NCBI GenBank assembly: GCA_033065855.1
Contig: JAVXUO010001037.1
Span: 186,001 to 250,000, forward strand
Direction of reading: 5' to 3'
Length of the DNA stretch: 64,000 bases
DNA from: Escallonia rubra
Taxonomy: Eukaryota > Streptophyta > Magnoliopsida > Escalloniales > Escalloniaceae
Shown one piece after another: positions 46,793 to 57,958 of this stretch. Both the position numbers and the translations under genes were made by a program. Position 1 is the first letter of the stretch, and every line of letters starts with the position of its first letter. Under the pieces are notes generated by a model. The model saw only the letters and a list, made by a program, of their open reading frames with translations. It did not search any database and was not told the origin of the DNA.

Positions 46793-47219
46793 TGTTGCGC
46801 GGTGGGCACTATATAAGTGAAATGTATCTTTGCAGCGGAAATACTTTAGAGTATTATGGTAAAGGAGGATGTGGAGAGGAGAAACACTCAGGAATAATTT
46901 TTCTCTTTACTCAATCAACACATCTATTTCATAAAACTCACTCACTCTTTCTTTCACTACAATACTCTTTCACACTTCACTTTTCCACATATATAAAATA
47001 ACTAGGTGATACACCTATTTATACTAAGACATTAAAGACTCTTTTAATATCCTAAACAGAACTTCCCAAACCTTTCACTTTTAATCTTCCTAATTAATCC
47101 CTCATAGGTTATGAGTAACTTCTCTAACCTTTCACTTTTCAGTTTCTCTTCATTTATTCATGTCTTGATTCTTCCTCATCAATTGTCATAACTTTGTGAA
47201 TCAAGATTAACTTCCAACA
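46793..47219 (-). repeat. 3' LTR of the copia element (427 bp)
   Basis: In sense it starts TGTTGGAAGTTAATCTTG and ends CCGCGCAACA, giving perfect TGTTG/CAACA termini. The polypurine tract abuts its start. Confidence 0.8.
47016..47023 (-). promoter_or_regulatory. TATA-like element of the copia LTR
   Basis: TATAAATA on the minus strand, about 200 bp from the LTR start, followed by a leader rich in GAGTGAGTGAG-type words. Confidence 0.5.
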
Positions 47220-47221
47220 CG

Positions 47222-48051
47222 CCCCCTTAAACTTGATTCTCTCATTCCAAGTCGACTCCGTAACTTCTCAAAAACTTCTCTATTCAGGGCTTTGTGAAGA
47301 TATCCGCATCTTGATCTTCGGATTTCACAAACTTGACTTGGACTTGTTTCTTAGCAATGCTCTCACGGATAAAATGATACCGTGTATCGATGTGCTTGCT
47401 TCGATCATGAAAGACTGGATTCTTTGCAAGAGCTATGGTTGACTTGTTATCGACATAAATCTGTGTCGATTCGTCTTGAATAAAACTGAGCTCCTTAAGC
47501 AAACTTCTTAGCCATATCGCATGGCAAACAGTTGAAGTTGCAGCCACATATTCAGCTTCACATGTCGATAGAGTCACTATCGATTGCTTCTTTGATGTCC
47601 ATGTGAATGCTGCTTCACCAAAATAGAAAACGAATCCAGTTGTACTTTTTCGATCATCCACGTCTCGAGCCCAATCACTGTCACTATATCCCACTAATTT
47701 CATATCACCTGATGCAGGATAAAATATACCAAGATCAATTGTACCTTTAAGGTACCGAAGTATCCTTTTCGCCACTTTGAAATGATAAGTTGTCGGATTC
47801 TCCATATATCGACTGATATAACCAACTGCAAATAGGATATCAGGCCTTGTGCACGTCAAATACCTCAAACTACCAACCAAACTTTTGAACAAGGTCCGAT
47901 CGATTGGACCTTCTTTGACGTGTCTCGACAACTTATTTTCAACCTCGATGGGGATACTGATTGGGTTGCAATTTTCCATATTGAACTTCTTCAAAACTTC
48001 TTTTGCATATGCCTCTTGTGAGATGAAAATCCCATCATCTATTTGCTTCAC
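47222..48051 (-). pseudogene. Copia RT C-terminus and RNase H
   Basis: The frame contains the RT thumb segment GSLRYLTCTRPDILFAVGYI, then the RNase H hallmarks GYSDSDWARDVDDRKSTTGF, WTSKKQSIVTLSTCEAEYVA and YVDNKSTIALAKNP. It ends KHIDTRYHFIRE and DADIFTKP. RNase H degrades the RNA strand during reverse transcription. The acidic residues of SDSDWA, CEAEY and YVDN are present. A one-base loss near 47285 puts the stop after FTKP. In the shifted frame the family-typical tail LNREVFEKLRSRLGM continues to the polypurine tract. It is separated from the RT segment only by one nonsense codon. Confidence 0.9.
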
Positions 48052-49050
48052 TTAGATCCCAAGATAATATGATATCAAACCGATATCAGTCATTTCGAAC
48101 TCCTTGGCCATTTCTTTCTTGAAATCATCAAACATCTTCACATTGTTGCCAGTAAAAATCAAATCATCGACATATAAACAGACTATCAAGATGTCACCTT
48201 TTCCATTCATCTTGACGTAGAGGGCATGCTCATGTGGGCATTTCTTAAAGCCTCTCTCTTGAAAATACTTGTCGATGCGACTGTTCCACGCCCTTGGCGC
48301 TTGCTTCAACCCATACAGGGCTTTCTTTAACTTTAACACTTTGTCTTCATGGCCTCGAACAATATATCCTTCAGGTTGTTCGATATAGACTTCTTCATCA
48401 AGAAAACCATTAAGGAAAGCTGACTTCACATCCATCTGATGGATCTTCCACTTGTTTAAAGCTGTTAGAGATATCAACAGTCGTATCGTTTCCAATCGAG
48501 CGACTGGAGCGAAGACTTCATCATAGTCGATTCCAGCCCTTTGCTTGTATCCTTTGACAACAAGCCTAGCTTTGTATCTCTCAACTTCACCTTTGAAATT
48601 TTTCTTCACTTTATAAACCCATTTTACACCAATGGGCTTCTTTCCCGATTGAAGAGTCGTCAGCTCCCAAGTATCATTCTTCTCGATGGCACCAAAATCT
48701 TCATTCATGGCCTTCCTCCATTTCTCACTTCTTGATGCCTCATCAAAATCGATTGGCTCAGTATCGGCAAAAAGACAGAACATGCTTTGGTTCTGGTTTA
48801 AGTCATCATAAATCTCCTCCAGATATCTCTTGCCTTGAGGTCCTGTTTTGACAGGACTATCGACCGATGATGATGATGGACTCGATTGAATTGGAGATAC
48901 AGGACTCGAGGGAGTCACAGGTTCAATCGATTCTTCTTCTACCTCTTTTCTATCAGTATCGATTGGATAGAAAACATACTGCTCCGTGTCTCGATCAGAC
49001 CAGTCCCACGAGCTCTTTTCATCAAAAGTCACGTCTCGACTGACTTTCAT
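48052..49050 (-). pseudogene. Copia reverse transcriptase domain
   Basis: A 332-residue frame shows the complete RVT_2-type pattern: WRKAMNEDFGAIEKNDTWEL, KWVYKVKKNFKGEVERYKAR, VFAPVARLETIRLL, QMDVKSAFLNGFLDEEVYI, LKKALYGLKQAPRAW, and the catalytic LYVDDLIFTGNN near residue 295. Upstream is the Ser/Pro-rich linker that joins integrase to RT in copia polyproteins. The frame ends in ISYYLGI with a single nonsense codon, where relatives continue EVKQ, so the element was probably capable of encoding RT recently. The neighbour upstream is integrase and downstream is RNase H. Confidence 0.93.
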
Positions 49051-49475
49051 TTTCTTGTCAACAGGGTTGTATAACTTGTACCCTTTTGACTCTTGACTCT
49101 AACCGATGAAGATAAACTTCTCGCTTTTATCATCGAGCTTCTTCCTTTGCTGATCAGGAACATGCACATATGCAATGCTTCCAAATACTTTCAAGTGGGA
49201 CACACTTGGCTTGTATCCACTACAAGCTTCTTGCGGTGTTTGATTCCACACACTTCTTGTTGGACTTCGATTCGACAAATAGACCGCACAATCGACTACT
49301 TCAGCCCAAAATTCCTTGGGCAAATTCTTGCTCTTCAACATGCTTCGAGTCATGTTCACTATCGACCGATTCTTTCTTTCAACCACTCCATTATGTTGAG
49401 GTGAATATGGAATGGTAAGCGGTCGACGGATGCCATTCTCTTCACAGACGTCAAACACCGCCTTTATATATATAC
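49051..49475 (-). pseudogene. Copia integrase, C-terminal half
   Basis: After about residue 98 of the frame ending at 49099, the sequence reads CEENGIRRPLTIPYSPQHNG, VVERKNRSIVNMTRSMLK and FWAEVVDCAVYLSNRSPT, then FGSIAYVHVPDQQRKKLDDK and SEKFIFIG. These are the end of the DDE core (the ERKNR glutamate is catalytic) and the GKGY-type tail of copia integrase. A TAG follows FIG, after which SKGYKLYNPVDKKMKVSRDV continues in the same frame into RT. Upstream of about 49475 the frame no longer resembles integrase, marking the truncation point. Confidence 0.88.
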
Positions 49476-52400
49476 CTTGAACAGCTTTTCTCTCAATCAA
49501 AGTGAGTTTCCGTGTCCACTTTTGCCTTGCGGTTCCTTGCGGTTCTTTTGGACGAAAGTCACCTAGTTTAGAGATCAATTCAATTAACCTGCTTGGCTTT
49601 TGCACATTTGTGAGTTCAGGGAAGTAGCAAAAGTTGGGCCAGGGAACTTGTGAACTTTGAAGTATGCATGGATTTGATGGATCTTCTTTATGAGAAGGAG
49701 GAGACATCAATTCTCTATAGTTCTCCCCAGTCCCTAGCAGCATCAATCTTGGCATGTATTTTACATTTTCTTCATTTTGAAATGCTTATGTAGATCACAA
49801 GTACTACATTGAGGAGCGCTATTCGTATCCACAAACAGGCTTATCTTACAAACTTCCAATATTGCCCACCGCAGCTCGAACATCCTCCCTCTACCCTGAC
49901 TGGCTAAACATCTTCCCTTCATCTGCTTTCTCATGATGAATATTCGGATCCATCCTCAGGCGCACTAAGAAATTGGAAGAATTTCTCTCACTATCTAGAG
50001 GCGGAAAAAAAGAACATAGACATGCACAGATTTCTAGCAAAACATCTTGATTAAACAAAATTAACTTTTCGTGTTATAGGTGGTGGTGGTTCTGAGCCAC
50101 AATGAAATTAAATAGATTTACAGGAGCGATGGGTGCAACGGCTCAAATTTTTTGACCTGGGTTAAAGTTCTTGTAACATATTTGAAGAAGATTTTTCCGA
50201 GAAATGAGGATGTTGCTCCATAGTGACAGGCTCTCTGATAAACAAGTTCTACAACTGCAACTGTTGGATAAAAGAGTCCGAACGACACAAACATATAGTC
50301 AACCATGATGGCTTTGATCCCTGATTGGATTCAGTAATGAAAAAGGGAACATGCAGAACTTCCTCGCTTAGGGATTGTTCAGATTAAGTGGTGGCTGACA
50401 TGTGGATTCCAGGGCAGGGGGTTGAGGGGCGGGTGGTGGTACCGATGGCTGGGTTATTCTGGTTTCGATGAAGAGAAGGGAAAGGAAGATTTTTGGGCCA
50501 ATAGACGGTGTTTTGTGTATTTGCTTAACGAGTAAAAGAAGATGAAGCGCCCTTGAGCATGTCTGTTTGTGGAATAGCGCTCCCCTACTATATATTATTT
50601 GTTATGCGCCCTTTCTAAGAGTTCTTAACCTCTTTGCAGGTTTTCTTCATATGTTATTTCAGTTCCTAAACAGAAGTGGGAGTTCCCAATTCTTTCCTGG
50701 GGTAAGATGCCTAGTTTATCCTCTGTTCTGCAATTTTCATGATCCTTTTTACATAATATTGTGGGGCGTTAGGAACAACAACCAAATACAGTTTATTGTA
50801 TCCATTGAGGTCGTTTTATTTTGTAGATCATAGCTTGGCATTTTCCCCTCTAGTCGCTTCTCCTCAATCTAACAATCTTTATCAATCATAACCCTCGTTT
50901 CTATCAGCTGGTCATACAATATTGTTGACCACCGGCCAAATAAATTCTGGTATCGGTGGTCCCATCACTCACCTTCAGTTTCTTCACGTAGTACAAAGTG
51001 TACCTTAGATGCTTTAAATGATCTGCCGTAAAAGAAATAGTTCTAAGGGGATAATTGTCTGCAAGTAGATAGGCAACTACCCTAAGTCATGGTTTTGCAT
51101 ATCTTTCTACCCTTGTTGACGGACCATTGTCAAGAAGAGCTACTTAACATAATTGTCACTTGTTATATTATTGTCCCCTTCTTATCGTTTGTTAATTATT
51201 TCCCAAGGACCTTTAGAATATCTTGGACTTGGAGGATGATGCCAAGGAACCTGTACATAATGCCCCCTTTCTTTTATTATCTATTTGGTCATTGAAAACA
51301 AGAAGGATTTACACTCAACTATTAGGGAGGACCAAAAGAACATTATCTGATTTCGGGGGGAGGATGGATATCAGCTGTCATTTCCTATGAATGTACCTTC
51401 GCTCTACAGTTTCTATTCGCCAGTGATGTAGGCATACAAAATAATGAGAAACATGGATGAATACTATCAAACCCATGGTTGACGTGCGTTTCTCGTGGTC
51501 ATTATACTTATAATTGAAAAAAAAGATGGGAAGCAATTATGTTGTTTTTAATTGTGGGAGTTACTTGCACACCAACGGTACACCTTAGCTTTCATGTTAA
51601 TACACGTTAAGAATCATACTAGACAATATCTCATCTGATTTGATGCATGGATGGGTACAATTTTGGAACTTTCTTTGTAAATAGCCAGCCCTCTTGTCCT
51701 TTTCCCTAGAGTTGTTGAAAAGATATGGATGGTGGGTTTCTGCTTTATCGAGAGTTTTTCATGACTATTGACTATTGAGAGAGCAGCAGCAAAGTTGGTT
51801 GGCCTTACGATCGAGTCAAGACATCTCTAACTACAGGTGTGAAAACAGCAGCGGTAGGGTCTCTATATTTGGTGGGTATGTGTACTTCTTCCCCTAGTTC
51901 ACAGGCTGTGTCTGTGTGTAAGCGTCTTCGTCCTTATCGTGAAGGCATCTGCTGAACAAACTGCTGACCTATGACCATAATTGATGATCATCTTGATCTT
52001 ATACAGTAAGATGGGATGCCTGCTTTGATCCACCATTTCCTACATTAGAAACCGTCCATGTCCTTTTTCCCTTGGGTAATTAATATGCCTGTGTTTTTAT
52101 TTGCCTCCAACCACTTGATTGTTGTAGGTCCTGTACTCTATTCTATATTTCCTTTTTTTGTCTGTTTTTTATGCATCAGTAACTTCAGCAAATGCCATCA
52201 CCCCCACCTCACCACACCCTTCCAGGCCCCTGCACACTTCTCCTCCTTATTCTCTCCTTGCCACCTTCACCTTCACCTTCTGAGCTGGAACTAATAAGTT
52301 AGATTAGTCCAGTTTAGGTGGGAAGCTAGAGATTATTCTACTTTGGCATGTAAAGTGGCCCATCGGGGATTTAAAAAAACCATACTACTATTTAATTCGT

Positions 52401-52520
52401 GAATAACTGCTAAACTCAATTTAAGTACACCTCGTATAATTCCATAAACTTGCCAAATAATCTCTAATTATGACGTAAAATTGGAGTCCAACAGACAGTA
52501 GCTTATTGGTACTTCAGTTA
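49476..52520. other. Lower-repeat AT-rich region, no gene resolved
   Basis: No TE termini were found. Short frames have splice-like edges (for example CTCTTTGCAG at 50631-50640), but nothing could be assembled. The segment may be introns or intergenic DNA of the exon-like pieces that follow. Confidence 0.35.
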
Positions 52521-52529
52521 AAGAGCTCT

Positions 52530-53420
52530 TTTTTAATGTGTAAAGCCCAAGTGGGTAAACATTTAGGGACAGAGAAACGTTTAGAAATTTCAGACAGTGC
52601 TTGGTACTGGGATGACATCCCTGTGGCTGTTTCTTTGGTAAGTTTTTTCCTTGTGCCCGCAAAAAGTCGCGTGTTTATTCATTTGGCTTATATTGAGTCA
52701 TTTTCTGCTGGTTAAAATGATGGGTATGTGGTTTTGATTCTTTTGTAAGTGGACCTAGTATGGAATCTATTTATACCAGGAACACACACACAAAATTTTA
52801 TGCTTCTTCCCAAAAGTTCTGAGGTTCTTGTTTGTATAGTCGCTGTATATTTCGGATAGTTGATATCTGAGTTTCCGCTTTTAACCATTTAAACTTCACA
52901 TTCGTCCATAAAGGTCTTTCAAGTGCCGTCATATAATCACTTTGGCGAGGTTGAGGAGCTCGATCATATGCCAAAAATAGAGCTCAAGTATCAGTTTGTC
53001 TTTTTATTTCTCTAGCTACTGTTATTGAATAAAAGTGTTTTTTTTTTTTTACACATGTATTAATTGTCAAAACAGCATCGGAATTTTGAACTTTCTATGG
53101 CAGGTTGTTACGCTCAAGAGACATTATTTCGAGAACTGTATGGACAATTTTGTACTTCCAATTATGCACTTTGCGGGGCATTTTATTGTTATTTTATTTT
53201 TTATGTGTCACCAAGTGGAAATCTAGAAAACCCTGGTATGGCATCAATATATGAAAGTAGAAGCAAAAATGTGTTGTTAAGAGAGGATTTACCTGAAAGT
53301 AAACTCTCCCTTCTGTTTGCAGTGAAGTTTGTGACGGCATGCAAAGAGGAGGATATTGCTGAACTGGTCAGAGACATTCTAAAGCATGTTTTTGAACCTT
53401 CTTCCTCTCCATTGGAATAA
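52530..53420 (+). pseudogene. Exon-like pieces of an unidentified plant gene
   Basis: Three coding-looking blocks share the plus strand. Block 1 (about 52541-52638) gives AQVGKHLGTEKRLEISDSAW and YWDDIPVAVSL, then a GTAAGT donor. Block 2 (about 52919-52990) gives VPSYNHFGEVEELDHMPKIE. Block 3 (53321-53420) follows a strong acceptor (pyrimidine tract then TTTGCAG) and gives VKFVTACKEEDIAELVRD, ILKHVFEPSSSPLE and a stop. Non-repetitive codon-like composition and good splice sites suggest a real gene end or a pseudogene. I do not recognise the family, and phases between the blocks were not verified. Confidence 0.35.
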
Positions 53421-55059
53421 AAGGATTCCAGTGGAACACTACTACTCTAGGCATTATGCTTGTATTTTGTACAAGTTAAGGACATTGGCCCACGGTCCCG
53501 TGCATTTAAGTCTGACTGAGGAAACTATTTTCCGACACATTATGTGATCTCAAGGTCCACCACACGCCCATGTGGTTTACTAACTTCTACTTTTAGCCCT
53601 GGCTGGGCTTAATTCCACTGATGGACTCTTCCGTTTCAGTTCGATAATAAGTTTAAATTAGTTGGGTTGATGAAAATAGCATGAATAAGCAAATTAAGCG
53701 CGGTAGTCAACTCTGTGCTATTTTAAAATGTGAAACCACCTCGTTTTAATAGGATAAATTTTAGTCACATTCTTGTGGTTAGACGACGATGTAAACGCAT
53801 CAATTTGTAACGAGCAGATGTGCATCAATTTGTAACGAGCAGATGTCTGGTATAGTATGTAAACGCATCATCTTCCCTTGACCAAATTACGGGGTATTAA
53901 TTTCCTTTTCATATTTTCGTCCTATCACTTGTGTCGTGTCATCAGTATAGTATGTTATGTTGGCATGCTCGATTTACTTGGTAGGATAGGATAGGAAGAT
54001 TTGGCTACAATTGGGGTATAGTCTATAACTTTTCACATAGTAATTACTAATTGTTCTTAAATATTATGTATTTGGCATTTTTACATACTTCTTTAGCGAC
54101 GATATCTAACAGCACTAATTAGCGACCATCATATAACGCTATGTGAGAGGTTTTAGGTTTTTCCAATGGGGCTACAGCCAAATTTTTTTATATTGAAATA
54201 ACGTGTTTTCCAGCAGGTTGCTTAAGCATTTCTAGGTTATTATTAGTTTTGACTGGAAGATGATTTCCTCCATAGAAAATGCACGATCGAAATTTGTATG
54301 TAGGCGATCCTTTGCTTGAATTAAAAGACGTTTCCTCGCATAACCACAGAGAAGTTTTTGCCTACAGACATTGCAAATTCAATAGCTGGGCATTTTAACC
54401 ATAACTGGAGTAATCAGTGATGTGTTAATGCTTTTTACACCCTTATTTGTCGTTATAGATTTATGCTTTTTTATTCATACACTTCAGCTACAAAATGAAG
54501 GTTTGAAAGTTGAAACACTGTATAGAGTGTAAAAATAAACGCTCACGTATACTAAATCACTTGTTCGCATCAATCTTACCATGTGCCAATCTAGAATTGC
54601 TAAAGATTTTCACACTGTGTTATAGGTATTTAATTAAATTTGAAGCTCCAAAGCAAACAAGTATCTATAATTGGACAATGCTATATTCCATAACAAAAGT
54701 TTTTCATTGACAGGTAAGAATATCTAATCGGATGGTAAAAATGAACAAAAGGGCTATAATCTACTGGCATTTGCTACATTCAAGTCGTCGTGCCATATAA
54801 TTATTTATTGCGCGAGGCTGTACATTGGAAATTCATTGTTGATGACAGCTGTGAATGTCCGCCTACATACTTGAGATGTAATTTCGTTTTCTTTGAAAAA
54901 GATAAGAAATATATAATATCCATAGAATGTGACATGAGATCAACAACCCTGATCTCCAGAGGATACATTGCACCCATGCTATATATACACTATCAAAAGC
55001 TAAGCCACTATTAAAGTCAGGTTACATATGGTAAAAGGAAAGCCATAAAATAGGTAGAT
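53421..55059. other. Unassigned AT-rich sequence
   Basis: A TTTAGCGACGATATC phrase near 54092 suggests a decayed TE. No gene is supported. Confidence 0.35.
53797..53846 (+). repeat. 25-bp tandem duplication
   Basis: Two adjacent copies of GCATCAATTTGTAACGAGCA plus AGATGT. Confidence 0.9.
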
Positions 55060-57938
55060 CGCTGCATTTAAAAGCACACCGCCTGTCTTCAACTCATGTT
55101 CCGGAACGTTAGACACTCAATCGATCAATTCACTAAGACAATAATCTCCTCTATCTTAATAAATAATGCAACAAGCTGTCAGAGCAAATATCCGTCAATC
55201 AAACCATACTCTCAATCAACTGTCATAATTGAAATACCAAATCTAAGTCTAAGAAAATTTAAATAATATTATTCACCCACGCAGGGGTTCCAATGATCAA
55301 CATTAACTTAACTTAATTTAATTTCTCTCACCCGGCTCTAACCCGTGCTGGCAACCTCACCTAATGCTGGCTATCACCTGCGGAAAGGAAGTCAAAGGGG
55401 AGTGAGCTTTTGAGAGCTCAGTAAGGTCGCTCAAAATTTTAGTAAAGGGATACGAACAATTTACAGATTTAATACGATTGCAATATGGAGGAGATTCAAC
55501 CCAATGCCATAAACCAGATACAAATAAGAATATTTTTTAGATACGATGCAAACATTCACAGATGCTATCGAACATGAGCAATTGCAAAGCCACACAGGCA
55601 GTGCAGGGTAATCACTTAGCAAAGCCACAAAGGCGATGCTCACTGACACTTTACACCGGCTAGCCCATCAAGGCACTAGCCCACACCGGCTAATCCATCA
55701 AGGTACTAGCCCACACTAACACACCGGCTAGTCCGTCAAGGTACTAGCCCACACCAATATCGTTCAATATAAACCAACTCCCGCCAAACACACCAATGCA
55801 AACTCTCATGTCAATATGAAGAATGACAGCAAATTTATAAATGCAACATGTTATTCAATGCTCAATGGACAATAATTAATGAGCACCGATAAGATTTTCA
55901 ATAAACGTCTTAAAACTCAATGAAAGGTTTATATGGCAAACAATGCGACTTTATCAAAATAGCAGAATCCAAAGGAACAGCGATAACAAATCAGAAGAAC
56001 AAATGAAACAATTATGAGGGGTTTGGTTCGGATGAAAATCCCTTACCTTAGTCCGAAGCTAGCTAATCATTCGATCAACCAAAAATCAGAAGTCCTCTGA
56101 GTAACCTAAGTTGGGACAACACTGATATCAGAACGCCGTCTCAACTACATTATAGTACGATACATACTAACTACCTGCACGGTGCTCATTCTTATTTTCA
56201 GAATAACCCAATCCATAACGGTTCACATAGACAGCCAAAACTAGTTAGAAACCCTAACACACCCCAACACTTAACCACACCTCAAAATTCCCAATAAAAT
56301 CTCATAAATTATTTTTATATCTTAAAGCAGTATATAAGACCAAAATACAAAATATCTGAATTTTTTAATATTTTCTCTTTAAAAATAATATCCTTAAATA
56401 CTAGAAAAGCCCAAAAATAGCCATTAATATTTCTAGGTCAAAATAAAATCCCATTATTTTAGCAATAACTTAGAAATATGTAATAAAAATATGAAAACTA
56501 AAGTAGTTCAAACAGATTTTAGAAGTTTCAACTTGCGCAAAATATAAAAAATACCAAACGATATCAGAAAATTCTAAAACTTTTTCAAAAATTCTAAAAT
56601 TGAAATAACTTTAAGACTGTAAAAACATTTGGCCGGAAAAGTGGCCGGAGGTACGGAGTGCACGGTTACTGTTCATCGTCTTCCTCGCGTGAACAGTAAC
56701 CGAAAAACAGCAACCCTAATTTTCGATTTTCTCCGTTTGTTTCTCATTTTACTTGCTCTAATTCGTTCCTCTAACACCTTAATACATTCTATAACAATAA
56801 TATATGATACACCATCGAATTTGCTGAGTTTTATGCAAAGAAAATGTATAAATATATGCATATATACACGTGTATATATATGTATATATATATATATACA
56901 CCCAAATAAAACAAATTTTAGGGCTGATCACCTCAAGAAATTCTCCTCTGAACCACGATATTTGATTTTTGATTCCCCAACTCTTACTTTGATCCAATCT
57001 CTCTCTTCTCTCCCTTTCTTCCACTTTCTCTCTCTACACGCACTTCGAATATTTTTATATTTATTTTTATCTGTTAGAAAAGAGAGAATTTCTTATTTTT
57101 TTCTTAAATTAAATACTCAATACAATATTAATAATAATAAAAATAGGAGGATGGAAATGAAAATATTTTTCTCCCGTTCATTTTCCCTCAAATTGTCGGA
57201 ACAAAAAGCGATATGGCAATATTTGGTACATAAAGCCACGATCTCTCTCTTCTCTTTGCCGAATTTTCAGAAGTATATGGGAAAATAATTAGGGTCGGCT
57301 CCTCTTCAATAGCCATATTATATATTAGAACCCTAAGTTGGCAATTTACCAAAAATCCCCTAGACTTTAGGCTATTTCTAAAATTCACCCATTTTTTTCT
57401 TTAATTACAAAGATGCCCAAAGTAACTATTTACGATAGAATAATGAAATTAAAAACTTAAATAGGTATTACAATCGCCGCTAAAAAAATTGCCGATAATT
57501 GCATTGATGCTATTTTAAAAAAAATTGTCACTGTTTTTATTTACTTATTTAACCTATAAAAATATATTCGGATTCGGGGTGTTACATTCCCCCCCCCCCC
57601 CCCCGTATATGGGAAAATAATTAGGGTCGGCTCCTCTTCAATAGCCATATTATATATTAGAACCCTAAGTTGGCAATTTACCAAAAATCCCCTAGACTTT
57701 AGGCTATTTCTAAAATTCACCCAATTTTTTCTTTTATTACAAAGATGCCCAAAGTAACTATTTACGATAGAATAATGAAATTAAAAACTTAAACGGGTAT
57801 TACATAATACCGCTACGCTAATCGCCGCTAAAAAAATTGCTGATAATTGCATTGATGCTATTTCAAAAAAAATTTGTCGCTATTTTTATTTATTTATTTA
57901 ACCTATAAAAATATATTCGGATTCGGGGTGTTACATTC
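55060..57938 (-). mobile_element. Gypsy 3' LTR, minus strand, about 2.9 kb
   Basis: In sense it starts TGTAACACCCCGAATCCG near 57934. It contains the core GTGAGCTTTTGAGAGCTCAG (55402), CAAAGCCACA phrases shared with 31720-31900, and a GGAACGTTAGACAC region near its low end that aligns loosely with the LTR end at 27690. Beyond the high end lies TTCTCCCCCTGTTATAAAAA (sense polypurine tract), so it is a 3' LTR with its body to the right. The low terminus is approximate. Confidence 0.6.
55652..55753 (+). repeat. Three tandem units of about 28-40 bp in the LTR
   Basis: Each unit has ACACCGGCTAGYCCATCAAG followed by GYACTAGCCC. A single degenerate unit occurs at about 31810 in the LTR nested at 27672-37809. 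Confidence 0.85.
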
Positions 57939-57939
57939 T
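57273..57939. repeat. 332-bp tandem duplication of the LTR start, joined by poly-C
   Basis: Copies 57273-57590 and 57605-57939 both run from GTATATGGGAAAATAATTAG to GGGGTGTTACATTC. The first copy lacks about 17 bp (ATAATACCGCTACGCTA region) and is followed by a 16-base C run where the second continues into the polypurine tract. Confidence 0.9.
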
Positions 57940-57958
57940 CCCCCTGTTATAAAAATTT

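Larger units (their letters stand above)
46793..49475 (-). mobile_element. 5'-truncated Ty1/copia retrotransposon
   Basis: On the minus strand the order is integrase C-terminal half, RT, RNase H, polypurine tract (GTTTAAGGGGGCG) and 3' LTR, the copia order. Coding similarity begins abruptly near 49475 inside integrase. The gag, protease, integrase N-terminus and 5' LTR are absent. Two in-frame stops and one frameshift interrupt the polyprotein. No TSD is visible because the 5' end is lost. Confidence 0.9.

Noticed and set aside
48541-49074. Plus-strand frames of 62-64 codons
   Set aside because: They are antisense shadows of the copia RT and integrase coding sequence on the minus strand.
56629-57288. 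219-codon open frame in the LTR at 55060-57938
   Set aside because: It is AT-rich and low in complexity, and it is antisense to the LTR with no recognisable domain. It is probably open by chance.
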